From Planctomycetia bacterium (GTDB taxonomy: Bacteria > Planctomycetota > Phycisphaerae > Phycisphaerales > SM1A02), in the NCBI GenBank assembly GCA_005790605.1, contig SXUI01000020.1, forward strand, positions 1 through 54,367: a stretch of DNA of 54,367 nt, in the 5' to 3' direction. The position numbers were made by a program, and so were the translations under genes. The notes beneath the pieces are model-generated. The model saw only the letters and a program-made list of their open reading frames with translations. It was not told the origin of the DNA and made no database searches. Shown piece after piece: positions 44,241 through 51,637 of this stretch (positions within the stretch are counted from its first letter, which is position 1; each line of letters opens with the position of its first letter).

Positions 44241-44927
44241 ATGTCGAAATTTGCACTCGTCTCCGTCGCGTCGATTGTCGCGCTCGGTTCTGCCTCCGCT
44301 GCGCTCGCGGACTTCCATACAACTTACACCGACGCGACGAACGATCTGTTCGACAATGGCTTCGGCAACCTCGACATTGAGTCGGTAACGGTGCATCAAG
44401 TCGATGACGGCAGTGATTGGCAACTTTCAATCTCTGTCACCACACGCGCATGGTCGGATTGGACCAAGTACATGGTGTTCATGAATCTATACGGCGTTGA
44501 CGCCGCCTCGTCCAATCCTTGGAATCGGCCGGTGGATCTCAACGGGGCCTCGATCAACACTTACTTCGGCGCCTGGGTGGACGGCGCCGGAGGCGCACAG
44601 GCTTGGAGTCACTCCCCCGCGGATGGATGGATGTTGTGGGGCAGCGCGACTCCAGCGATTGACGCGGCGAGCCGTACGATGACTCTCTCGCTCGGCTCCG
44701 TTTCCTACGAGGACGCGGCGAACTTTTTCTTCGACTTTGATGTTGCAACCTCCGGAGGCGGCAACGATCCCGGCGTTGATCACCTGAGTCGATCCGACAT
44801 GGCAACCACCGGTTGGGGCACCGCCTCAGTCGCTGGAAGCTTCCTGCACTACCAAGCGCTGCCCTCTCCCGGCGCTATTGCGCTCTTGGGACTTGCTGGA
44901 CTTGCCGCGCGCCGCCGTCGCAACTGA
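44241..44927 (+). CDS. PEP-CTERM-like secreted protein
   Basis: This is a 228-residue exported protein with signal peptide (ALVSVASIVALGSASAALA) and a beta-rich central domain (DFHTTYTDATNDLFDNGFGN, VHQVDDGSDWQLSISVTTRA). It ends in a C-terminal sorting signal: a PSPG motif, a hydrophobic helix ALLGLAGLAA and the basic end RRRRN. This layout is the PEP-CTERM type (here PSPGA), cleaved by exosortase in known systems; no exosortase gene is in the window. The function of the body is unknown. A clear terminator follows at 44957. The 204 bp upstream hold only a short GCACC/GGTGC inverted repeat at 44050-44062. Confidence 0.78.
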   Translation: MSKFALVSVASIVALGSASAALADFHTTYTDATNDLFDNGFGNLDIESVTVHQVDDGSDWQLSISVTTRAWSDWTKYMVFMNLYGVDAASSNPWNRPVDLNGASINTYFGAWVDGAGGAQAWSHSPADGWMLWGSATPAIDAASRTMTLSLGSVSYEDAANFFFDFDVATSGGGNDPGVDHLSRSDMATTGWGTASVAGSFLHYQALPSPGAIALLGLAGLAARRRRN

Positions 44928-44956
44928 GCGGACTCCGCGTCTCACATCGCATCAAA

Positions 44957-44997
44957 AACAAGAGAGCCCCTGCACATGCAGAGGCTCCCGTTGTTTT
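44957..44997. terminator. Bidirectional intrinsic terminator
   Basis: A stem GAGCC..CTGCA / TGCAG..GGCTC is flanked by AAAACAAG on the left and TTGTTTT on the right, so a T-run follows the stem on both strands. It lies between the converging PEP-CTERM and Ntn-hydrolase genes and can stop both transcripts. Confidence 0.8.
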
Positions 44998-45009
44998 CTA
45001 AGACACCAC

Positions 45010-46143
45010 TTACTTCGTCGAGCTTCCAGCCGTCGCTGGAAGAAATGCGAACGGCTTCGCGACTTCAAACTTGTCTGCGGCATTGCCTGCGAAACACTTC
45101 CCGCCCGCGAGGGTGAGCTTCTTCACAGACGCGCCAGCGGTGAAGTCGAGATCCGCCAGCGGAACCCAGAAAGTAGACGGCGAAGTGACCGAGTCAAACA
45201 ACAACACCTTGTTCTTGTTGTCAATGATCGTGCGCCAAATCGTGGACGAGATGTTCGGTTGTCCTGGCGTCGTGATGCCCAGCGGCACGCCGATGCTGCG
45301 CATGACCGAGAGCACGGAGGCCGCCGCTTGGAACTCAAACTTCTGCTCTGGCACGGCCTCGATGTAGTTCTTGTCGATCGTGCGTGGGATCGAATCGAGC
45401 AAGAACGACGCGCGCGCGAATCGATCCGCAGCGCGATTCGTCCCCGGAAGGAATTCCAACCCGCCGACGGACTTCCAGTACGAGTTCAACGCCAATTGTT
45501 GATCGAAACTCGGCGAGTTCGTCATCACGGTGAACTCCTTGCCGTGATGAATGACAAGCTTCCCGCCGATGTACTCGAAGATCGCCGAATCTCCCGTTGC
45601 ATCTGAAATCGAGAGATGTAACTGCGCGCCCTTGCCGTTCGGCAGCATCGGCGCGATCACGCAGAAAGACTCCTTGCGGAGCGCGTCAACCGTTTCGCTC
45701 ACGCTGCCGAAGTTGTCAAGAACATATTGCGCCCACGCGCTGATTGAAATCGATGGCTTGTTGGCTGGGGTTCCGTAATCGGACTCCGCGAGATAGAGCA
45801 TGTTCGCAACGAGACCCTGCTCGTTGATGCCATCGGCTGTCCCAGATTCATATCCGCTCACCACGAGGCTTCCGAACTTCGAAGTCCAGTGCACGGTGTT
45901 CGCGCCGCTCGCGCCATCGCGCTGCATGCCACGCGGGAAGACCCAGAGATTCGAGTACATGTCCTCCGCCCAGTCCATGCCGCGCCCGGTGATGACCGTG
46001 CCATTAGGCGCGACATACAGGATGCGGGTGCATGCTCGAGCAGTTTCCGTCGCAATCAGCATCGCGAGAAATCCGGCGACGCAAAGCGAGAGTGCGAGTG
46101 AAGAGAAGACAGAAGAGATCGATCGAGGACGGATACGGGTCAT
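45010..46143 (-). CDS. Linear amide C-N hydrolase (choloylglycine hydrolase family), exported
   Basis: This is a 377-residue Ntn-hydrolase of the penicillin V acylase / bile-salt hydrolase family. A signal peptide (LALSLCVAGFLAMLIATETA) ends just before RACTRILYVAPNG, so the nucleophile Cys (about residue 38) becomes the N-terminal residue after export, as in this family. Other signatures are VITGRGMDWAEDM (substrate-site Arg and Asp), NEQGLVANMLYLAES, FEYIGGKLVIHHGKEFTVMT and TNSPSFDQQLALNSYW. Known activities are cleavage of acyl-amide bonds, including N-acyl homoserine lactones in some Gram-negative members; the substrate here is unknown. GGAG lies five bases before ATG 46143. The gene is divergent from the second sulfatase. 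Confidence 0.88.
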   Translation of the reverse strand: MTRIRPRSISSVFSSLALSLCVAGFLAMLIATETARACTRILYVAPNGTVITGRGMDWAEDMYSNLWVFPRGMQRDGASGANTVHWTSKFGSLVVSGYESGTADGINEQGLVANMLYLAESDYGTPANKPSISISAWAQYVLDNFGSVSETVDALRKESFCVIAPMLPNGKGAQLHLSISDATGDSAIFEYIGGKLVIHHGKEFTVMTNSPSFDQQLALNSYWKSVGGLEFLPGTNRAADRFARASFLLDSIPRTIDKNYIEAVPEQKFEFQAAASVLSVMRSIGVPLGITTPGQPNISSTIWRTIIDNKNKVLLFDSVTSPSTFWVPLADLDFTAGASVKKLTLAGGKCFAGNAADKFEVAKPFAFLPATAGSSTK

Positions 46144-46461
46144 GAGTACTCCAAAATCCGCCCAAAGCCGTGTCTTCCCTTCATCCGCAAATGTGCAGAG
46201 CGGAAGGCAGCGTCAGCGCGGGAAAGGAGCGTAGGCGCTCACGCCGAAACTGGTTTGAACAACCGCACTACGCAGTCCTGCGTCATCGGCGAGTGATGCT
46301 GATCACTTGGCGAGCCATTCGCGCGACTTCCATGCAGAAGGCTTTGTGCTTATGGGGCTTCCAAGTGCTCTTGCTCGCGCAAGTGGGCGATCGCGCTCAC
46401 AATTTCCGGTCGTGATGGTGCATTCGGGGTCCCGCGCGAAAATCGTGAGGCAACATGAGGC
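46144..46461. other. Intergenic region between divergent hydrolase and sulfatase genes; no gene seen
   Basis: These 318 bp should hold both promoters. I see no convincing -35/-10 pair, palindromic operator or small gene. A GAGG-type ribosome site stands about 11 bases before the sulfatase ATG. An overlapping short ATG at 46455 is out of frame. Confidence 0.5.
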
Positions 46462-48708
46462 ATGAGGAAACTCCCGAACTTGGGGCGCGCCGTCAGTGCG
46501 CTCGCACGAACTGGCCTCGCGATCGCGGCCTCGATTGTGTTCACGGCAACGTCATCGAGCTTCGCCGCGGAAAAGTCGGGTAAAGGAGCAGCAAAGCCGA
46601 ACATCGTCGTCATCATCCTCGACGACATCGGCATTGATCAGATGGGGTTCCCGCCCTTCAACTGGAACCAATCCGAATTTTGCCCATCGATGCCGGTGCT
46701 CGGAGCGATCGCAGCACAAGGAGTTTCCTTCACGAACTTCTGGGCCACTCCGGAGTGCTCGCCAACTCGCGCGGCGATTCTCACGGGCCGATTCGCTTTT
46801 CGAACAGGCGTCGTGACCGCGCTCGTTGACCCGATGCTTCCGGTCAATCAGCTCCATCCGTCTGAGATCACGGTTCCGAAACTCCTTCGCGAGGCGGGAT
46901 ACAAGACAAGCATGATTGGGAAGTACCACCTCGGAGGTGGACCCGAGAACACACCTCCAGGATTCGGTTACGAAGCGCCAGCAACGACTGTGAATCTCGA
47001 TTTCTACGACGGCTATTGGGGGCTTCCCGAGGGCATCGATGTGAGCGTCGGTGGGCAAACGAGTTCAGGGGTCTACACCTGCGGGGCACCCTCGGGGACG
47101 CCAAATCTTGGCGCTGCTTGTTTCCCCGATGGAAGTTGCATCGAGAACATCAATCCATACACGGCGATGGCGCTCGGAGGGACGCCCCTCTTGGACCAAG
47201 ACGGGAACCTCGCGACGGAGTGTTGCGGGAACCATAGATGCTGCAGCACCATCGACTTTGAGATTCCGAACGCGTACTACAAGTGGCAGCGTTACATCAC
47301 GCACGCCAATGGCGCAACGATGATCCCATTGGAGTTGACCAAGGAGTACCTAACCTCCTTCGTCTCCCGTCGATCAACAGAATGGATCACGCAAGCGCGC
47401 CAGTCACCACAACCCTGGTGTTGCTTCGTCACACACTCGTCCGCGCACACGCCGATCCAAACCCCACCGCCTGCGCTGACAAACAACGCCACCGAACCCT
47501 CGAGTTGTGATCCTGTGGGCGCGCCGACACCTCCCTATCGGCTCGCGTACAAACAAATGTGCGAGTCGCTCGATACATCGATCGGTGAAATGCTTCTTGA
47601 CCTCGACCTCGCGACGCGGTCAAAGTCTGGGCTTGTGCAACTGATTGACCCTGCGATCACAAACACCATGATCGTCGTCGTCGGAGACAACGGGTCGCTC
47701 GGCACGACCGTGCTGAATCCGTTTAGTCCCGCAAACTCCAAGCAAACGGTCTATCAAACTGGGACTTGGACTGCATGCATCGTCGCAGGCCCACAGGTGG
47801 TGCAGCCCAATCGCGCGGTGGACGCAGTGGTGAATTGCGCCGACTTGTTCGGTTTACTTCTTGATAGTGCGGGCGTCGAATGGCAGAGCCAGATTCCTCC
47901 ACATCGCATCGTCGATTCCCGACCGATGCTCCCCTACCTCACAAATCCGAAACAAGGACAGATTCGGGACATCGATTTCTCGATGTATCGCCAAGGCACT
48001 TTCGTGCCTGGGCAATGCGGGCCATGTCTCATGGGTGCGACGGTGATCGACAATCTGTTTACTTCACCCTCACTCTGCTCGGAAAACGGGGGGTGTTGGC
48101 TCTCAAGTGCCGCGCCACCGTTTACGCCGAACGATTTCTGCGCGTTGGATGGAATCGTTGACTGTGCTGGAGTCAGTTACTGTTTTGGTTCCGCCTGCGA
48201 AGAGAATCCTGACTCCATTCCTGCGAACCCGCCAACCTTGCAACAGTTCGCCGTCCGTCATGGGCAGTGGAAGCTCGTTGTGAAGCAATACCCGAGTTGC
48301 GTAACCCCCTCGTGCGTGATTGAGTTCTATCAGCTCGATGCGATCCAACCGCCTCATCAACCGGGACTCGATACACCGGGGGAAAATGGAAACTCGATCC
48401 CACTCGACAATCTCAACGCGACGCAACAAGCGAAGTTCGACTTGCTCACGCAGTCGATGTACGACCTCCTCGTGAGCAACTGGTACTGCCCTGGTGACGG
48501 CAATCTCGACAAGAAGGTTGACGCGGAAGATCTCACGGGATTGCTCGCAAGCTGGGGCTACCCGGGATTCTGGGATATGAACAACGATGGCACGACAGAT
48601 GGTGAAGATCTCGCCGTGGTGCTCGGCAGTTGGGGTTACGACTGCATCGGATCGGTCGATCTCACAGCGCAGGACATTCCACCCTGCCTGATTGATGCGT
48701 TGCCATAA
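46462..48708 (+). CDS. Secreted Cys-type sulfatase with dockerin-like C-terminus (2)
   Basis: This is a 748-residue exported sulfatase, paralogous in layout to the one at 41874. Signal segment: GLAIAASIVFTATSSSFAA. Core: KPNIVVIILDDIGIDQMG with metal-binding Asp-Asp, formylglycine motif CSPTR (Cys99) followed by AAILTGRFAFRTGVV, then MIGKYHLGGGPE, and VVVGDNGSLGTTVL for the second metal-site Asp-Asn. Cys-rich inserts (TCGAPSGTPNLGAACFPDGS; TECCGNHRCCSTID; a later NGGCWLSS..DCAGVSYCFGSAC) are longer than in usual sulfatases. A dockerin-like pair (GDGNLDKKVDAEDLTGLLAS; MNNDGTTDGEDLAVVLGSW) is followed by 21 extra residues. The activating enzyme is not in the window and the sulfated substrate is unknown. 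A strong terminator follows. Confidence 0.88.
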   Translation: MRKLPNLGRAVSALARTGLAIAASIVFTATSSSFAAEKSGKGAAKPNIVVIILDDIGIDQMGFPPFNWNQSEFCPSMPVLGAIAAQGVSFTNFWATPECSPTRAAILTGRFAFRTGVVTALVDPMLPVNQLHPSEITVPKLLREAGYKTSMIGKYHLGGGPENTPPGFGYEAPATTVNLDFYDGYWGLPEGIDVSVGGQTSSGVYTCGAPSGTPNLGAACFPDGSCIENINPYTAMALGGTPLLDQDGNLATECCGNHRCCSTIDFEIPNAYYKWQRYITHANGATMIPLELTKEYLTSFVSRRSTEWITQARQSPQPWCCFVTHSSAHTPIQTPPPALTNNATEPSSCDPVGAPTPPYRLAYKQMCESLDTSIGEMLLDLDLATRSKSGLVQLIDPAITNTMIVVVGDNGSLGTTVLNPFSPANSKQTVYQTGTWTACIVAGPQVVQPNRAVDAVVNCADLFGLLLDSAGVEWQSQIPPHRIVDSRPMLPYLTNPKQGQIRDIDFSMYRQGTFVPGQCGPCLMGATVIDNLFTSPSLCSENGGCWLSSAAPPFTPNDFCALDGIVDCAGVSYCFGSACEENPDSIPANPPTLQQFAVRHGQWKLVVKQYPSCVTPSCVIEFYQLDAIQPPHQPGLDTPGENGNSIPLDNLNATQQAKFDLLTQSMYDLLVSNWYCPGDGNLDKKVDAEDLTGLLASWGYPGFWDMNNDGTTDGEDLAVVLGSWGYDCIGSVDLTAQDIPPCLIDALP

Positions 48709-48738
48709 ACGCGCGATTCGTCGACCCTTCAAAGAACA

Positions 48739-48770
48739 CCGCCGCGAGTCAATCGACTCGCGGCGGTTTC
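48739..48770. terminator. Intrinsic terminator between sulfatase and tRNA-Ala
   Basis: A perfect 12-bp stem CCGCCGCGAGTC / GACTCGCGGCGG with loop AATC is followed by TTTCGTT on the + strand and by TGTTCTTT on the - strand. It can end the sulfatase transcript and the leftward tRNA transcript. Confidence 0.85.
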
Positions 48771-48777
48771 GTTGAAG

Positions 48778-48850
48778 TGGACCTGATCGGGCTCGAACCG
48801 ACCACCTCTTCCATGCCATGGAAGCGCTCTACCAAATGAGCTACAGGCCC
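48778..48850 (-). tRNA. tRNA-Ala (anticodon GGC)
   Basis: The 73 bases fold as a full cloverleaf: acceptor stem GGGCCTG / CAGGTCC, D arm GCTC / GAGC, anticodon stem CTTCC / GGAAG with loop ATGGCAT (anticodon GGC), a five-base variable loop, and T arm GTCGG-TTCGAGC-CCGAT. The third acceptor pair is G3-U70, the alanine identity element. The discriminator is A and CCA is not encoded. A bidirectional terminator follows directly. Confidence 0.95.
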
Positions 48851-49033
48851 AGCAACCACACGCTTGCTGCGACGAATCGCCTGCGTGTGGGGAGGGAGAG
48901 CCTACCTTGAAGCCCGCCCTGAGGCAACATGATCGACCGTTCTATGCACGCAGTTGCGCGAAGATCGCGGTGATGCGCGAATAACTCACGATGCACCGCC
49001 CGCGAGCGGCTTCTCACGAGCGCAAAGCACAAC

Positions 49034-50644
49034 TCATGGTCTCTTCACGATGTCGCGAATCCAGTGTTTCGCGTTGTCCGCATCGCCGCCGACCGGCAGC
49101 CACCCTGTGTCGCTCGCAAGCATCGCTTCGGCGCCGCTTGGAATCCCGATATCGCCCGACGGCTTCCCTTCATTCGAATGCAGCACAATCGTGAGCACAT
49201 CGCCCGCGGGGTCTTGCTTGACTGCCGTTGCGCGGACCGCTTTCTCGGGAACTCCCACCGCCACGATATGCAACTCTTCCACCTGTCCATCCTCAAACGC
49301 GATCCAGATGGAAGAGTGATAGGTCTTTGATCGTTCGACGGTGAGCATCGTCGAAATCGTCGCCGTCGCGCCGGGTTCGATCGACAATCGGTCCGCCTTC
49401 GTCTGGGTACCACCACAGCTCGCCTTGACGCTCTTGATGGCGCGAGCTTGTACGCCGACATTCGTCAGTTGGAAACTCGCGTCCACTTGCTTGGGCGTAT
49501 CGCCAAACTGCACCGCGCCAAGATCCAAACTACGCCCCGGCTCAATGCGCACGCCGTTGGAAGTCACCGAGGCAGAAGCGTGAACCCCTTGCGCCAACTC
49601 CGCGCCTCGCGCGGAGGAGTTGAGCACCGCGGAGTCGCTCGATGCAAGCCGCTTCGCGCTTCGCAGATGCTCGATGAGTTCACGATCGGTTGGCGGAGTC
49701 ATCACCGGCGAGGCTAGCTCGTAAGACACACCGTCGAAGTCGACGACCCGCGAGCCCACCACGAAGCGCAGCACAGCACTGGGCGTTCGATCGAGAACTG
49801 TTGTGCCCTCCTGAAGCGTCATGCGACGCAAGATCTCGCGATCGAAGTCAGCGCGGTCGAGCAGCGCTGCATGAAGGAGACGACCAGCGGTTGTGCGTGC
49901 GAGCTTCAGTTCTCCTCTCCGGTCGCGCCCCGCACGAACCCAACCCTCGCTCCGAATGCGGGTGGCGCACAATCCGCTGCCGACGGCGATTGGTTCCTCC
50001 ATCGACATCACCGAGTGAAAGTGCGTGATTCGGCTGCCATCCGCCGCGAGGTGAAACTCGGCTGACTTGATGCCGCTCCAGAACCAAGCCTCGCCGACGC
50101 GCCGAAATGTGTATCGATACTCATTGAAGGGATACGGATCGCCGCCCCACGCATAGGTGAGCGTGCATTCGTTTGGCGCTGATTCTGTCAGAGTTGGCTC
50201 ATTGCCGAACTGCCTCCATCGACCCTTGTCAGACATCCACTTCGAGGTCAAGTCTTCACCTATCTGGAGGAGCGGCGCGAGCCACAGCGCGGGAAACGGA
50301 ACTGAGAATTGCTTGCCGATCGGTTCAAGAAAGACAACGCCGGAGGTTCGCACCCAGATTCGCGAGCCATCACAAACTGAGCTCAAGCTACCTCCATTCG
50401 CGAAGCGCTCGTCTGACTCGAGATACCACCGCGGACCATCGGACGCTCCCGAGAGCAATGCTCCGTCAGCCCCGTCAGGAGCCTCCCCTTCGAGCGGCCC
50501 CTTGACCGCGTCGATGACCGCGTCGATGACCGCGTCGAATGCGAAGCACTCCGAGTGCAGCGAGCGTAGCGTCGTTTCACTCGGCGGATCGACCGTCCAA
50601 AACGGTGTCACGAGGAAGGCGATGAGCCTGGCGTTGATGGACAT
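49034..50644 (-). CDS. Hypothetical exported protein with C-terminal DUF1573-like domain (1)
   Basis: This 536-residue protein has a short hydrophobic start (ARLIAFLVTPFWTV), possibly an export signal. About 340 residues not recognised follow (SVCDGSRIWVRTSGVVFLEP; RYTFRRVGEAWFWSGIKS). A C-terminal DUF1573-like Ig fold comes last (LDLGAVQFGDTPKQVDASFQ; IKSVKASCGGTQTKADRLSI, where DUF1573 usually reads SCGCT; then a beta strand pair). The layout repeats that of the gene at 51638, divergent across the gap, which suggests distant paralogues. GAGGAA lies six bases before ATG 50644. A 12-bp tandem repeat lies within the coding part. The function of DUF1573 is unknown. Confidence 0.7.
   Translation of the reverse strand: MSINARLIAFLVTPFWTVDPPSETTLRSLHSECFAFDAVIDAVIDAVKGPLEGEAPDGADGALLSGASDGPRWYLESDERFANGGSLSSVCDGSRIWVRTSGVVFLEPIGKQFSVPFPALWLAPLLQIGEDLTSKWMSDKGRWRQFGNEPTLTESAPNECTLTYAWGGDPYPFNEYRYTFRRVGEAWFWSGIKSAEFHLAADGSRITHFHSVMSMEEPIAVGSGLCATRIRSEGWVRAGRDRRGELKLARTTAGRLLHAALLDRADFDREILRRMTLQEGTTVLDRTPSAVLRFVVGSRVVDFDGVSYELASPVMTPPTDRELIEHLRSAKRLASSDSAVLNSSARGAELAQGVHASASVTSNGVRIEPGRSLDLGAVQFGDTPKQVDASFQLTNVGVQARAIKSVKASCGGTQTKADRLSIEPGATATISTMLTVERSKTYHSSIWIAFEDGQVEELHIVAVGVPEKAVRATAVKQDPAGDVLTIVLHSNEGKPSGDIGIPSGAEAMLASDTGWLPVGGDADNAKHWIRDIVKRP
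50504..50538. repeat. 12-bp tandem repeat inside a coding region
   Basis: The unit GACCGCGTCGAT occurs 2.9 times in a row, in frame with the DUF1573 gene on the minus strand, where it encodes repeated AVID. The length is a multiple of three, so copy-number change would leave the frame intact. Confidence 0.9.
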
Positions 50645-51166
50645 GAGTGTTCCTCGGTTGCGCTGACGATCAAAGGCGCGGGCGAGTAGAAGCCAATGCG
50701 TGACACACCATGCATCCGGGCACCAAGCGCGCGTCTCAGGAATGGAGTTCCATCGAGCCGTTCAAACAATTCTGCACACGCGAGGGGCTTCGCTGACTGG
50801 CATGTAACCTCCGCCAGTTCCACCCACGATCGCGAACTCCAGAGTACCGACCGCGCAAGTCAAATCAATACGAGAGGATGGACTTGCGCGCAATTTGTCT
50901 CGATCTCGAGCGTGTGTGCGATTTTCACACATCCCAAAGCACTGGCAACGAAATCGCGCTCCGCCTTGCGAGTCATGCGTCATGACCGCCACGCATGGCA
51001 GCATCGCGAGAACTCGCGAGCGTGAGGCCGCGCGCACTGATGAACATCATCGCCATGAAATCGAGAGTGATTGACACGGAGCTCAGGGGGGGGTATCGTT
51101 TTTATAGCGATGTCTGCGGCGATATCGCGATTTGATTCGGGCCCCTTCAAGTCAGGAGAAAATGGA
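50645..51166. other. Intergenic region between two divergent DUF1573 loci; no gene seen
   Basis: These 522 bp separate the leftward DUF1573 gene from the Cys-rich protein gene. Short open frames here lack family patterns or good start sites. An inverted repeat TGTGTG / CACACA (50923-50941, seven-base spacer) is visible but not assigned. A promoter for the rightward gene is proposed at 51071-51099. Confidence 0.5.
51071..51099 (+). promoter_or_regulatory. Possible sigma70-type promoter for the Cys-rich protein gene
   Basis: TTGACA (51071-51076) and TATCGT (51094-51099) are separated by 17 bp; the -35 box is perfect and the -10 matches four of six. A run of eight G lies within the spacer. The leader to ATG 51167 would be about 60 bases. 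Confidence 0.45.
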
Positions 51167-51634
51167 ATGATGCAGCCCATGATCGGCCTTGGTGTAACGC
51201 TTGTCTTCGCAGCGTTCGTGCCCTCTGCTCCAGATGATGACCTTGATCGCGCGTTGCGCGTCGTCACCGCGCCGGAGAAGCTTGAGGAAGGCGTGGACTT
51301 TGAGTACACGCAAGAGGGCCTCCAACTCATTTACGACGCAATCTGCTACACGCAGTCGAGTCTCAGGTGTTCCAACCAAAGCATGCCTTGCAAGTATCTC
51401 TCTGTTGGTGCGGCCTGCGTCTACTGCGACGGTGCGGGAGGCTCGTTCTTCGCGACCCATGGTTTTTGTGTTCCACATCCGTCGGACACCTGTCTCGTCA
51501 ACCCCGCAGGTCAAACGAAATGCGGTAAGCAGAAGCGGTCAACATGCGCGGGCGTTGCGCCAAACTTGACTTGCGCGACCGTGATGCCAACCTCGAACAA
51601 GGACTGCCATTTCAAAGAATGCACCGGAGGTTGA
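51167..51634 (+). CDS. Small cysteine-rich exported protein
   Basis: This is a 155-residue protein with signal peptide (MIGLGVTLVFAAFVPSAP) and a mature part containing twelve cysteines in its last ~100 residues (CYTQ, RCSN, PCKY, ACVYC, FCVPH, TCLV, KCGK, TCAG, TCAT, DCHF, ECTGG). The even number suggests six disulfide bonds in an oxidising compartment. I do not recognise a family. AGGAG (51154-51158) lies eight bases before ATG 51167; the frame is open to 51071. The next gene starts three bases after the stop with its own GGAGG, so the two are surely co-transcribed and may work together. Confidence 0.72.
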   Translation: MMQPMIGLGVTLVFAAFVPSAPDDDLDRALRVVTAPEKLEEGVDFEYTQEGLQLIYDAICYTQSSLRCSNQSMPCKYLSVGAACVYCDGAGGSFFATHGFCVPHPSDTCLVNPAGQTKCGKQKRSTCAGVAPNLTCATVMPTSNKDCHFKECTGG

Positions 51635-51637
51635 GGT

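Noticed and set aside
48856-48890. Inverted repeat CCACACGC / GCGTGTGG upstream of tRNA-Ala
   Set aside because: The loop of 19 bases is long, no T-run follows on either strand, and no regulatory role can be argued.
50923-50941. TGTGTG / CACACA inverted repeat resembling a CRP-type site
   Set aside because: The spacing does not fit the usual TGTGA-N6-TCACA site, and there is one instance only.
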